Origin: Mesorhizobium kowhaii
Lineage (GTDB): Bacteria > Pseudomonadota > Alphaproteobacteria > Rhizobiales > Rhizobiaceae
Direction of reading: 5' to 3'
Length of the DNA: 53,640 nucleotides
Assembly (NCBI RefSeq): GCF_003253745.1
Contig: NZ_MZXV01000034.1
Location: forward strand, 1 to 53,640
Shown one piece after another: positions 1 through 8,961 of the stretch. The translations under genes and the position numbers were made by a program. The notes under the pieces were generated by a model. The model worked only from the letters and a program-made list of their open reading frames with translations, made no database searches and was not told where the DNA came from. Numbering within the stretch: position 1 is the first letter of the stretch; each line of letters begins with the position of its first letter.

Positions 1-105
1 GAGCACCCTCATGTGCAGGCCTTCTGTACTTGGGTCAAACAAGAGGTGGCCGCGCTTGACTGGACGCAAGTGCACCGGACCGGCGGGTCGCACGTGCAGT
101 CTTGA
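1..105 (+). CDS. LysR-type regulator, C-terminal end only (cut by window edge)
   Basis: An open frame runs from base 1 to a TGA at 103-105 and encodes the last 34 residues of a protein, starting EHPHVQAFCTWVKQEVAAL. The pattern HPxVxAFxxWxxxE is the usual end of the effector domain of LysR-type regulators of the GcvA/AmpR group. Only the tail is visible, so DNA-binding and ligand specificity cannot be judged. The family call rests on this short motif and is inference. Confidence 0.5.
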   Translation, partial: EHPHVQAFCTWVKQEVAALDWTQVHRTGGSHVQS

Positions 106-472
106 ATGCAGCAACAGTGCGCCCCCGCCGAATGAGGTGAGGATTCTGAGAAGCCGTCGACGTTGATGCGATCCGCCTCCGAAAACGAGTCCAGTTGCAA
201 TGTCAGCCTGAAAACACCGATCGACGTCTGACGACAGACATGAAATCTTCATGTCCGGTTAGGGTCTTGTGTCACGAGCGCCGTCTGTACGACGGTGCGT
301 AACAGTACGGGAGATGAAGGAAGGCCCTTCGGGTTCGGCGATCAGGTCGCTGATCCCAAGCCACCGCGAGCTGCTGCGGTCAAAAGCCGGGGTGGTGATG
401 TGGCCTCCCCCTGGCGCCCGCGAAAAAGGCTTTGTAAGCTGGGCGGCATGCCTTGGAAATATGGAAGGCGCT
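106..472. other. Gene-free stretch before the LysR gene
   Basis: No convincing gene is seen here. A perfect 5-bp-arm hairpin (CCGTC-TGTAC-GACGG) sits at 281-295. The frame of the next gene is open from 269, but the upstream part has no LysR homology, so this is treated as leader. The hairpin has no following T-run and is not called a terminator. Confidence 0.4.
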
Positions 473-1423
473 ATGGAGCTACGGCACCTTCGTTACTTCG
501 TCGCCGTCGCCGAGGAGGGCAGCCTGACGCTGGCGGCTGAAAAAAGGCTGCACACGGCGCAGCCTTCCCTCAGCCGCCAAATCCGCGATCTCGAATACGA
601 GGTTGGCGTCCAGTTGATGACCCGCAGCGTTCATGGCATCGAATTGACTGCCGCAGGCAAGGCCCTTCTAGACCATGCCAGACTGGCGCTGGCGCAGGTC
701 GATGCCGCGGTGGAAGCGGCGCGCAGGGCCGCACAGCCTGCACGAAAGACATTTGCCATCGGCTTCCAAACCGGTCACGAGATGAACTGGCTGCCGCGGG
801 CCATGAATGTGCTGCGCGACGAGCTGAAGGACATCCATGTCACGATCTCGAGCGACTATTCGCCGGATCTCGCCGAGGCGCTCGTCCGTGGCCGGCTCGA
901 CGTGGCCTTCTTGCGCGTCGAGCCGGCCTTCGACCTGTGCTACGAGGTGGTGGACCACGAGCCGATGATCGTCCTGATGCCGAGCGACCATCGCCTCACC
1001 AGCCGCGAAGCGATTCACCCGCGGGAATTGGCCGGCGAGATCTTCATCGGCGGTTCGAACAAAGCCACCGTGCTGCGTGCCGTGACCGAGGACTATCTGC
1101 GCCGCTCCGGGCTCGATATCAAACTGGATCATGGGGTGGACAATTTGGCGATGGCCATGTCCCTGGTCGCGTCCACCCGCGGGTTGGCGCTTATGCCCGC
1201 CTATGCGAAGAATCTGCTGCCATGGTCAGTGGTCAGCCGTCCGCTAGAGGGTGAAGCGCCAACGATCGACCTGGCCGTGGGTTACAGCAAGTCAAACACC
1301 TCGCCGATTCTCAAGCTGTTCGTTTCAAGAGTGGACGAACTGATCGTTCGCGTATCGAAAAAGCCAGGCGAACCTAGCGATGAGAGCGAGGGAAATGCTG
1401 AAGGACGCAGAGGCTCCGAATGA
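473..1423 (+). CDS. LysR-type transcriptional regulator (HcaR/BenM-like)
   Basis: This is a 316-residue DNA-binding regulator. The ATG at 473 is chosen because MELRHLRYFVAVAEEGS is the canonical LysR N-terminus; an in-frame ATG at 461 and the open frame back to 269 add non-family residues. The winged helix-turn-helix spans about residues 1-60, with TLAAEKRLHTAQPSLSRQI as the recognition region. The periplasmic-binding-protein-like effector domain covers about 90-300. The closest recognisable group is HcaR/BenM/CatM-like activators of aromatic catabolism, known for the family but not shown here. Its usual divergent target is not present: upstream is the tail of another LysR gene and downstream is a mobile element, so its operon was probably displaced. 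The C-terminus (KKPGEPSDESEGNAEGRRGSE) is a polar tail. Confidence 0.85.
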   Translation: MELRHLRYFVAVAEEGSLTLAAEKRLHTAQPSLSRQIRDLEYEVGVQLMTRSVHGIELTAAGKALLDHARLALAQVDAAVEAARRAAQPARKTFAIGFQTGHEMNWLPRAMNVLRDELKDIHVTISSDYSPDLAEALVRGRLDVAFLRVEPAFDLCYEVVDHEPMIVLMPSDHRLTSREAIHPRELAGEIFIGGSNKATVLRAVTEDYLRRSGLDIKLDHGVDNLAMAMSLVASTRGLALMPAYAKNLLPWSVVSRPLEGEAPTIDLAVGYSKSNTSPILKLFVSRVDELIVRVSKKPGEPSDESEGNAEGRRGSE

Positions 1424-1876
1424 CCCTGTTAGCGTCATGATTACCAATTCGAAGGTCCGCTATCCGGCGTGGGACTCGGCTACAGAAAGTCGGCTTCGGG
1501 TCAGTTCGAGGCTTCGGATCCACCGGATTGAATGTCTGCATTCTCGCGCGTTCTTACCAGAACCGGTCGGACCGCTTCCGTGAAGAGTTTCGGGCGCCGG
1601 CAGGCGTACGAAAGTCCCCGAGGAAGGAACCCGCGGGCCACGGGCGATACTATGGGGATTTCGGATTTCGGCCGGTGTCGGCGATGGCGCGACTGCCGGC
1701 GGGAAGCGCTGGGATGGATGCGGATAGACCGCTTCGTTGCGCGTCCGCGCGGCATCGTCGGCTCGGCGCATAGTCGGACGCAGCCCTGTCGACGTCGATG
1801 ATCACGATGGACGCGCGTGGGTCTGATGCCGAAGGCTGGGTGCCTGCGGCTGAAGGTTGGACCCTGCCATGCCGGG
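1424..1876. other. Non-coding stretch between LysR gene and IS91-like transposase
   Basis: No gene recognised. The stretch must contain the distal terminus of the IS91-like element (the end downstream of its transposase), but I could not locate the boundary by eye because rolling-circle elements lack terminal inverted repeats. Open frames here overlap each other on both strands without family resemblance. Confidence 0.35.
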
Positions 1877-3070
1877 TCATGGACAGCTCTCCGGGTTCGG
1901 CGTCGTTTTGTCCGGCGGTCCGCGCGGCTGCCTCCATCGTTCGAACACCTCGATCACGATCATGCGTCCGCCGCAGCACGGGCATGGCGGGCGGAAGTCA
2001 GTCGGTTCTTCCGGAATGTTGTCATCGGGCAGCGGCGCGACGCTCAGCAATTCGCGCGCGAGTGCGAGGCTGGCCTTGCGGGAGCTGCCGGCGAGCAAGC
2101 CGTAGTGCCGGATGCGATGGAAGCCGCGCGGCAGGACATGGAGCAGGAAGCGGCGGATGAACTCGTCGGTGGCGAGCGTCATGATCTGCTGCCGGTCGGC
2201 GCCAGAACGACGATAATCTTTGTAGCGGAACGTGACCTCGGCCTCATCGAACCGGATGAGGCGGCGGTTCGAGATCGCAACCCGGTGGGTGTAGCGGGAC
2301 AGATAAGCGAGCACCGCTTGGGGTCCGGCGAAGGGCGCCTTGGCGTAGACCACCCAGGGCTTCTTCCGGATCGGCGACAAATGCCGGAGGAAGGCCCGAC
2401 GGTCGGCCAGGTGCGCCGCCGATCCGAAGAATGCGAGCCGACCGGCGTCGTGCAGCGCGACCAGCCGGGTCAGGAACAGGCGGCCAAACAGCTTGCCGAG
2501 CACGCGCACTGGCAGGAGAAAAGCCGGGCGGGACGAAATCCACTGGCTCCCGTCTGGCGCGATGCCACCGCCCGGCACGATCATGTGGACATGCGGATGG
2601 TGCGTCAGAGCCGAGCCCCAGGTGTGAAGCACGGCGGTGATGCCGACACGGGCACCGAGATGCTTCGGATCGCCGGCGATCGTCAGCATTGTCTCCGACG
2701 CTGCACGGAACAGCAGATCGTAGACCAGCGCCTTGTTCTGGAAGGCGATGTCGGCGACCTCTGCCGGCAGCGTGAACACGACGTGGAAGTATCCGACCGG
2801 CAGCAGGTCGGCTTCCCGATCGGCGAGCCAGGCGCGCGCGGCCGCACCCTGGCACCTGGGACAGTGCCGGTTGCGACAGCTGTTATAGGCAATCCGCCAG
2901 TGTCCGCAGTCCTCGCAGGCCTCCACATGACCGCCAAGGGCTGCGGTGCGGCAGTTCTCGATCGCCGACATGACCTTGAGCTGATGCAGGCTCAGATGGC
3001 CGGCATGGGCGATGCGGTATCCGGGTCCCGCGGTGCGGAAGATGTCGGCGACCTCAACAGAGGCGCGCAC
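1877..3070 (-). CDS. IS91-family HUH (Y1) transposase
   Basis: This 397-residue protein carries out rolling-circle transposition by single-strand nicking at the element's origin end. The N-terminus has a zinc-binding cluster (CEDCGHWRIAYNSCRNRHCPRC, about residues 52-74, shown by its paired cysteines). The HUH motif is HPHVH at about 176-180, within LTHHPHVHMIVPGGG. The catalytic tyrosine lies in YLSRYTHRVAISNRRL, about residues 273-288. Length is normal for the family. It starts 3 bases after the stop of the upstream recombinase gene, so the two are co-transcribed. A C-terminal CPCCGG motif gives a second possible metal site. No frameshift is seen. Confidence 0.9.
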   Translation of the reverse strand: MRASVEVADIFRTAGPGYRIAHAGHLSLHQLKVMSAIENCRTAALGGHVEACEDCGHWRIAYNSCRNRHCPRCQGAAARAWLADREADLLPVGYFHVVFTLPAEVADIAFQNKALVYDLLFRAASETMLTIAGDPKHLGARVGITAVLHTWGSALTHHPHVHMIVPGGGIAPDGSQWISSRPAFLLPVRVLGKLFGRLFLTRLVALHDAGRLAFFGSAAHLADRRAFLRHLSPIRKKPWVVYAKAPFAGPQAVLAYLSRYTHRVAISNRRLIRFDEAEVTFRYKDYRRSGADRQQIMTLATDEFIRRFLLHVLPRGFHRIRHYGLLAGSSRKASLALARELLSVAPLPDDNIPEEPTDFRPPCPCCGGRMIVIEVFERWRQPRGPPDKTTPNPESCP

Positions 3071-3073
3071 GGC

Positions 3074-3982
3074 TCAGCCGCCGGGCGAGATCCCTCCCGG
3101 ATTGAACAGGCCAAGCTTGTCAAGCGGGCTGGTGACCGTGCGCACCGTGCGGGTCGCGACCTTGGTGTAGAAGGCTGTATTGTCGAGCTTGGCGTGCCCG
3201 AGCAGAACCTGGATAATCCGGATGTCGGTGCCGTCTTCCAAAAGGTGGGTAGCGAAGCTGTGGCGCAGCGTGTGCGGCCCGACGCGCTTGGCGATGTCGG
3301 CGGCCTGGGCGGCCTCGACGACGATGCGATGGAGCTGACGCGTGCTGATCGGCTTCATCGCGTGCTGCCCCGGGAACAGCCAGCCGTCGCGGTGCATCAC
3401 GCCCTGTTGCCGCCCGACCTTCCACCACTGGCGCAGCAGCGCGAGCAGGTCGGCCGACAGCATGGCATTGCGATACCGCCCGCCTTTGCCGCGTTCGATC
3501 CTGAGCAGCATGCGTTCGCTGTCGACATCTGCGACCTTCAGCGTCGACACCTCCGCGACGCGCAGCCCGGAGCCATAGGCGACCGACAGTGCGGCCTGGT
3601 GCTTGAGGCAGGTGGTGGCGTTGAGAAGACGGGCAACTTCGTCGCGGCTCAGGACCACGGGCAGCTTGCGCGGGTGCGCCAGCCGGACGAGCTTGCGCGC
3701 CAGATCAGGGCGATCGACCGTATGGGTGAAGAAGAAGCGCAGCGCCGACACGATGCTGTTCATGGTCGGCACGGGAACGCCGTCTTCCTGCTGCCCGACC
3801 TGGAACCGTCGCAGATCGTCGGCCGTGGCCGTATCCGGCCCACGGCCAAGGAAGGTCGCGAACCGTCCGACATCGCGGATGTAGTTGCGCTGCGTCTCCT
3901 GGCCGAAACGGCGCAGGGTCATGTCATCGATCAGCCGCTGGCGAAGCGGGCTGATGGGTGCATCGAGAAGGGGATGGGGCAT
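3074..3982 (-). CDS. Tyrosine recombinase of the IS91-like element (XerC-like)
   Basis: This 302-residue tyrosine recombinase has an N-terminal SAM-like core-binding domain (about 15-105, LRRFGQETQRNYIRDVGRFATFLGR region) and a C-terminal catalytic domain. The catalytic set is visible: Arg in YGSGLRVAEVSTL, the HxxR motif in PHTLRHSFATHLL, the second His in QVLLGHAKLDNT, and the nucleophilic Tyr in TAFYTKVA. It is the upstream gene of the IS91-like element, 3 bases from the transposase. In such elements the recombinase probably resolves cointegrates or assists transposition; that role is inference. It is not a housekeeping XerC, given the mobile context. Confidence 0.85.
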   Translation of the reverse strand: MPHPLLDAPISPLRQRLIDDMTLRRFGQETQRNYIRDVGRFATFLGRGPDTATADDLRRFQVGQQEDGVPVPTMNSIVSALRFFFTHTVDRPDLARKLVRLAHPRKLPVVLSRDEVARLLNATTCLKHQAALSVAYGSGLRVAEVSTLKVADVDSERMLLRIERGKGGRYRNAMLSADLLALLRQWWKVGRQQGVMHRDGWLFPGQHAMKPISTRQLHRIVVEAAQAADIAKRVGPHTLRHSFATHLLEDGTDIRIIQVLLGHAKLDNTAFYTKVATRTVRTVTSPLDKLGLFNPGGISPGG

Positions 3983-4327
3983 GGTCAGGCTCCTTGTTGA
4001 AGAAGCCCGTGATGCTCTGCCGCGGCCGAACCACGCTCAATGCGAACGCGACGATCGGTTCGTGATCTCTACCTCACCGCGCGCGCCCATCCCGCGCAGC
4101 GGGTTCGTTCTCCGGCCCGATCAAGACGTTGGGTGGTGGACTGGGCGTTGATCGCGCCCGACGAAATATTCGTCGAAACCTAAGTCCCGCTTCTTATGCG
4201 CTAGCCCGGAAGGCGGAGCTATCCCTTATCTTCATCAAACGTGTCTATGGTTGAGCAGAGGCAGAAATTCCGGATGGTGCTTGGCCCTGTAAGGAGTATC
4301 CTACATCCAGTTTTCCGAGATTGAAGC

Positions 4328-7207
4328 GTGTCGACACCGTCGCCAATGCCTTCGGGTCAGAGTATCGCATTCGGGCCCTTTCGGGTGCTTCCGCAGCAGA
4401 GGCAGCTGCTTGAGGGTGGGCGAAGAGTCCAACTGGGAAGTCGGGCGCTTGATATTCTGATTGCCCTGCTCGAACGAGCCGGCCAAGTCGTCGCCAAGGA
4501 CGAGCTAATCGCCTACGTCTGGCCGGACACTTTCGTTGAAGAGAATAATCTGCGCGTTCACGTGACTGCTCTACGAAAAGCGCTGGGAGACGATCCCGCG
4601 TCGCCCCGTTTCATCGCCAACGTTCCCGGGCGTGGCTACTGCTTTGTCGCAGCGGTGAGAGGCGGCCCCAAAGCGCCACATCCTCCAGCGCCTGTTCAAT
4701 CGAGGCCCATCAATAATCTGCCTGCCCTGCTGGGGAACATCGTCGGCCGGGATGATGTTCTCAACACGCTTGCGGTCCAAGTTGCGGAGCGACGCCTACT
4801 GACGATCACCGGACCTGGAGGAATTGGCAAGTCGACCGTCGCGTTGGGCGTTGCGAGGCGACTGGCATCTCTGTACCGGGATGGGGTCGCCTATCTCGAC
4901 CTCGCTCCGGTGAACGACCCACGCTTCCTCGGCAGTCTGCTCGCTTCGGTGCTGGGTCAGCCGATAAGATCCGACAACCCGATCCGGGACATCGCAGTAT
5001 TACTCCACGATCGGCATCTGCTTGTCGTGCTGGACAGCTGCGAGCACATGATCGAGGCGGCCAGCCAAGCTGCTGAGACGCTGCTCCGCGAGGCGCCTCA
5101 TATTCACATTCTGGCAACCAGTCGTGAGCCGTTGCTAGCCGAAGGCGAGTGGGTGCACCGCCTGTCCTCACTTGATTTCCCCCCTTCGGCGGGTCCGGAG
5201 CGCGCCAAGGACCTGTTGCAGTTCTCGGCCGTTCAATTGTTCGTTCAGGCCACCGCTTCCAATTTAGGTGGTTACGAGCTGAGCGATTCGGACGCTCCGT
5301 ACGTGGCCGAGATCTGCCGCAGGCTCGACGGGATTGCGCTTGCGATCGAATTAGCGGCAGCCCGCGTGGACAGTGTCGGAATTGAAGGGCTGGCTGGCTC
5401 CCTGCACGATGTCTTCCGCTTGTTGACGAAAGGACGCAGGACCGCGTTACCCCGCCATCAAACGTTGAGAGCCACACTGGACTGGAGCTACCGGCTTCTT
5501 ACGCCGCGCGAGCAGTTGCTGCTCTGCCGTCTGGCCGCCTTCGTGGGCTCCTTCAGCATTGACGCGGCCCGCAAAGTAGCCTCGGGCGGGAGGATTTCCG
5601 GAAGCGATGTCGATGGCGATCTTGCGAATCTAGTAGCCAAGTCCCTAGTCGCAGCGGATGGCGTAGACAACCTGCGATACCGCTTGCTCGACACGACCCG
5701 TACCTACGCCCGCGAGAAGCTCGTGACGAGCGGGGAAGAGGACGGCACCGCGCGTCGTCATGCCGAGCACTTTCGCGAAGTGTTTGAGCATGCTGAAACG
5801 GAATGGGAAATTCGTCCTTCCCTGGAGTGGATGGCGGATTATGGCCGCCATCTCGACAACCTCCGGGCGGCTCTGGCGTGGACGTTCTCACCGACAGGCG
5901 AACCCGCGATCGGCGTTGCGCTGACTGCCGCGGCCGTGCCGTTGTGGTTCCAGCTCTCGCTGGTCGACGAGTGCCTCGATCGGGTGCAGCAATCCCTCAC
6001 AAGGATTGCGCAAGATGCGTCGGAAGACAAACGTCGCATGCAACTTTACGCGGCACTCGGCTGGCCCCAAATGCGTGCCGTCAGCGGCTTTCCCAGCGGT
6101 GCGCAGGCCTGGAGCGCAACTCTTGAACTTGCCGAAAAGCTGGGTGATGCGGACTACCAGTTGAGAGCCTTGTGGGCACTCTGGGTCGATCGAACCAATA
6201 GCGGGGAGCCGCGCGCAGCCCTGGCCCTTACAGAACGGTTCGCCGTCGTCGCGGCGCAGTTCGGCGAGCCCTCGGACCTATTCCTCGCCGATCGCATGCG
6301 CGCACGGTCGCTTCATTTCCTTGGGGATCAGAACGGGGCTCTGAAGAACATTAGGAAAATGCTCGCGGGCTATTTCGCCCCGAGCAACCGATCCCATACG
6401 GCGCGGTTTCAGTACGACCAGGAGATTACCGCCCGAATCACACTTGCGCGCGCGCTTTGGGTCCAGGGTCTTGCAGAGCAGGCGCTGCGTGAAACCGAGG
6501 AAAACATCGACCAGGCACTCTCGCTTGGTCATGTGCTCACCCTCACGCACGCATTGTCGGACGGTGCCTGCCCGACCGCTCTTCTTCTGGGAGATGTCGG
6601 ACTGGCGGATCGCTACACCGCGATGCTGCATCGCTACACCACTGAACACGCGCTCGACGTGTGGCACACCTACGCCGACGCCTACCGCAGCCAAATCCTC
6701 ATCCGAACCGGCGATCTGCGGACCGGCATACCGATGCTGCGATCAGCCGTCGACAGGCTAAGAGATAGCGGCTTTGTTCTCTTTCGAGCACCGTTTCTGG
6801 GTGCCCTCGCCGAAGGTCTCTCGCTGAATGGACAGCATGTCGACGCGATTGCAGTCGTGGACAATGCTCTGACCTTGTGCGGAGCCAGCGGAGAAGGCTG
6901 GGCCAATGCGGAGCTGCGCCGCCTGAGGGGCGAGATATTGCTGAGGGAAAGTGCACCTGGCGCCCATGAAAGGGCAGAAGAACAATTCGGGCAGGCGCTG
7001 CGTATCGCGGTAGATCAGCAGGCGCTGGCCTGGGAACTCAAGGCGGCAACAAGCCTAGCGCGCCTGCGGTTGACGCAAGACCGAGCCCGCGAGGCTGTGG
7101 ACCTCCTCGCCCCGGTGCGGGGTCGGTTAACCGAGGGCTTCGCAACGAGCGATGCCCGGGCAGCGGACGCCATTCTGGAGGACGCCGGCCGCGCCGCTGC
7201 GCGCTGA
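4328..7207 (+). CDS. Winged-helix regulator with STAND-like ATPase and TPR-like region
   Basis: This 959-residue protein combines an N-terminal OmpR/CadC-type winged helix (about residues 12-108; VQLGSRALDILIALLERAG then NNLRVHVTALRKALGDD), a P-loop ATPase (Walker A GPGGIGKST at 161-169; Walker B LLVVLDSCEH), and a long helical C-terminal half (about 480-950) like the repeat regions of SARP/AfsR and MalT-type regulators. Such STAND-type proteins act as signal-dependent transcription activators. A GTG at 4328 is used; an in-frame ATG follows at 4346. It is followed 153 bp downstream by an alpha/beta hydrolase and a DJ-1-like gene on the same strand, which are its likely targets by proximity. 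No transmembrane segment is seen, so it should act in the cytoplasm. The inducing signal is unknown. Confidence 0.85.
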   Translation: MSTPSPMPSGQSIAFGPFRVLPQQRQLLEGGRRVQLGSRALDILIALLERAGQVVAKDELIAYVWPDTFVEENNLRVHVTALRKALGDDPASPRFIANVPGRGYCFVAAVRGGPKAPHPPAPVQSRPINNLPALLGNIVGRDDVLNTLAVQVAERRLLTITGPGGIGKSTVALGVARRLASLYRDGVAYLDLAPVNDPRFLGSLLASVLGQPIRSDNPIRDIAVLLHDRHLLVVLDSCEHMIEAASQAAETLLREAPHIHILATSREPLLAEGEWVHRLSSLDFPPSAGPERAKDLLQFSAVQLFVQATASNLGGYELSDSDAPYVAEICRRLDGIALAIELAAARVDSVGIEGLAGSLHDVFRLLTKGRRTALPRHQTLRATLDWSYRLLTPREQLLLCRLAAFVGSFSIDAARKVASGGRISGSDVDGDLANLVAKSLVAADGVDNLRYRLLDTTRTYAREKLVTSGEEDGTARRHAEHFREVFEHAETEWEIRPSLEWMADYGRHLDNLRAALAWTFSPTGEPAIGVALTAAAVPLWFQLSLVDECLDRVQQSLTRIAQDASEDKRRMQLYAALGWPQMRAVSGFPSGAQAWSATLELAEKLGDADYQLRALWALWVDRTNSGEPRAALALTERFAVVAAQFGEPSDLFLADRMRARSLHFLGDQNGALKNIRKMLAGYFAPSNRSHTARFQYDQEITARITLARALWVQGLAEQALRETEENIDQALSLGHVLTLTHALSDGACPTALLLGDVGLADRYTAMLHRYTTEHALDVWHTYADAYRSQILIRTGDLRTGIPMLRSAVDRLRDSGFVLFRAPFLGALAEGLSLNGQHVDAIAVVDNALTLCGASGEGWANAELRRLRGEILLRESAPGAHERAEEQFGQALRIAVDQQALAWELKAATSLARLRLTQDRAREAVDLLAPVRGRLTEGFATSDARAADAILEDAGRAAAR

Positions 7208-7360
7208 CCTTCGGCTTTGCTTCATCGCCGGTCGGAAGCTTAGTCTCGTCGAACCTTAGCACCCTTTAGCAACCCTTTACTCGCCCGCGAGCGCGATGTG
7301 GCGCGACAGTGCTGTCACCGAGCGCAACTGCTTGGGACGGATCACTGAAGGGCCAATTCC

Positions 7361-8350
7361 ATGATCAGACAAACAATTCTCACGACCACAACCCGCCGGG
7401 CGGTGATGCACGGCGGTCTGGCTCTCGCAGCCGCCGCAGTACTGCCATCGAAGGCCTTAATCGCAAGTTCCGGCGCAACCCTCTCTTCTCAAACCTCAGC
7501 AAAACCAGGAGCCAAGACAATGACCACGATCACGACCAAGGACGGCGTAGAGATCTTCTACAAGGATTGGGGGTCGAAGGACGCGCAGGCGATCGTCTTC
7601 CACCACGGTTGGCCGCTAAGCGCCGATGATTGGGACAACCAGATGATGTTCTTCCTTGAGAAGGGCTATCGCGTCATCGCGCATGATCGTCGCGGCCACG
7701 GCCGCTCGACCCAGACTGCCACCGGCAACGAGATGGACACGTATGCCGCCGACGTTGCCCACTTGGTCGCGTCGCTCGAGCTTCGCAACGCGATCCATGT
7801 CGGCCATTCAACGGGCGGCGGCGAGGTGGCCCATTACGTCGCTCGCGCCCAGGCCGGACGGGTGGCCAAGGCGGTGCTAATCAGCGCCGTGCCCCCGATC
7901 ATGGTCAAATCCGACAAGAACCCTGGCGGCCTTCCCATCGAGGTGTTTGACGGCTTTCGGGCGGCCTTGGTCGCCAACCGCGCTCAGTTCTACGTCGACG
8001 TGCCGGCGGGTCCGTTCTACGGCTACAACCGACCGGGCGCGAAGGTCTCGCAGGGTGTCATCGACAATTGGTGGCGCCAGGGGATGATGGGCGGGGCCAA
8101 GGCCCATTATGACTGCATCAAGGCCTTCTCCGAGACGGATTTCACCGAGGATCTCAAGAACATCGACGTGCCGGTGCTCCTGATGCACGGCGACGACGAC
8201 CAGATCGTGCCGTATCCGGATTCCGCGCCGCTCTCGGCCAAACTGCTGAAGCACGGCACGCTCCAGACCTATGATGGCTTGCCCCACGGGATGTGCACCA
8301 CGCATCCCGAGGTCATCAACCCGGACCTGCTCGCCTTCATCAAGGCCTAG
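7361..8350 (+). CDS. Alpha/beta hydrolase, non-heme chloroperoxidase type, with Tat-like leader
   Basis: This 329-residue alpha/beta-hydrolase contains the full non-heme chloroperoxidase/esterase body from about residue 54 (MTTITTKDGVEIFYKDWG), where most relatives start. The extra N-terminus reads TTTRRAVMHGGLALAAAAVLP: a twin arginine plus hydrophobic stretch, suggesting Tat export. The nucleophile elbow is GHSTGGG (Ser), the acid lies in MHGDDDQIVP, and the His in GLPHGM; the oxyanion-hole region is HHGWPL. Relatives hydrolyse esters and lactones or perform perhydrolysis; the physiological substrate is unknown. It lies downstream of the winged-helix/ATPase regulator and 65 bp before a DJ-1-like gene. 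Internal initiation at 7520 could give a cytosolic form. Confidence 0.85.
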   Translation: MIRQTILTTTTRRAVMHGGLALAAAAVLPSKALIASSGATLSSQTSAKPGAKTMTTITTKDGVEIFYKDWGSKDAQAIVFHHGWPLSADDWDNQMMFFLEKGYRVIAHDRRGHGRSTQTATGNEMDTYAADVAHLVASLELRNAIHVGHSTGGGEVAHYVARAQAGRVAKAVLISAVPPIMVKSDKNPGGLPIEVFDGFRAALVANRAQFYVDVPAGPFYGYNRPGAKVSQGVIDNWWRQGMMGGAKAHYDCIKAFSETDFTEDLKNIDVPVLLMHGDDDQIVPYPDSAPLSAKLLKHGTLQTYDGLPHGMCTTHPEVINPDLLAFIKA

Positions 8351-8415
8351 CCGACTACCGGCCGCCGGCCTCCGCGCACGTTCGAGGAGGTCGGCCCCAA
8401 GCAGGGGCTTCATTC

Positions 8416-8961
8416 ATGCGCATCCTGTTGATGCTAATCCCGGATGTCGAGGCCGATATCGCTGCAGGCACATCGATGCTCCGACTCGAGCTCTTTGCCG
8501 GCGCATACTATTTGTTTCACGACCGAGGAATCGAGGTCGTTCTGGCCTCCCCAGCTGGCGGATCCCCGTGGATGGGACCGGCGAGCCCCGGCCGGGAAAA
8601 CGCGGATGTCGCTGTGCTCCGCTTCAGGAAAGACGGGCCATCGCGCGAGGAGCTGACCGATACGATCCGCCTGGATCAGGCCTACGCCGAAGACTTCGAC
8701 GGGGCGCTCTGCCTGGGCTCTCCCGGTTCCATTTGGCGACAGGAACACAAGAGCCCTGCAGCCTCTCTGATCGCCGACTTCCTCGTCGCCGCGAAACCCG
8801 TCGCCATCATGCCGAGCGGGCTGGACCTCATGCCTCACGGAACCGCCGAGGGATTGCTCATCTCCGGCGATAGCGCGCGCACACCATTGCTTGCTGCCCA
8901 CGCACTCATCGGCGTTCTCGACGGCAGAGAAAATAGGGCGGCCTCTAACTTCAATGAGTAG
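8416..8961 (+). CDS. DJ-1/PfpI-like protein lacking the nucleophile cysteine
   Basis: This 181-residue protein resembles the class I glutamine amidotransferase-like/DJ-1/PfpI fold. The N-terminus (MRILLMLIPDVE) and RGIEVVLASPAGG match the first beta strands, and EDFDGALCLGSPGSIW matches the EDFDAVFxPGGHG segment. The expected AxCHxP nucleophile elbow is replaced by AIMPSGLDLM, so the usual Cys and His are absent, and the HG of the PGGHG motif is GS. The ATG at 8416 is chosen over upstream in-frame codons because it begins the fold. It is probably catalytically inactive or has a different function. It is co-oriented with the preceding hydrolase, and its C-terminus fades into the degraded region that follows. 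Confidence 0.55.
   Translation: MRILLMLIPDVEADIAAGTSMLRLELFAGAYYLFHDRGIEVVLASPAGGSPWMGPASPGRENADVAVLRFRKDGPSREELTDTIRLDQAYAEDFDGALCLGSPGSIWRQEHKSPAASLIADFLVAAKPVAIMPSGLDLMPHGTAEGLLISGDSARTPLLAAHALIGVLDGRENRAASNFNE

Larger units (their letters stand above)
1877..4220 (-). mobile_element. IS91-family element with dedicated tyrosine recombinase (ends approximate)
   Basis: Two adjacent minus-strand genes, a tyrosine recombinase (3982-3074) and an IS91-type HUH transposase (3070-1877), form the standard two-gene IS91-like unit found in many Rhizobiales genomes. The upstream limit is a guess based on an imperfect GC-rich hairpin near 4195-4225 (GCTAGCCCGGAAGGCGGAGC). The downstream limit is set at the transposase stop, although some terminal sequence must lie below 1877. 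Both genes look intact, so the element may be active. Confidence 0.6.

Noticed and set aside
281..295. Hairpin CCGTC-TGTAC-GACGG near the window start
   Set aside because: Short stem with no T-run and no gene end directly before it; not a convincing terminator or RNA element.
1817..4000. A 727-codon plus-strand open frame across the IS91-like element
   Set aside because: It lies entirely antisense to two well-recognised genes (transposase and tyrosine recombinase) and has no family resemblance; it is a GC-rich shadow frame.
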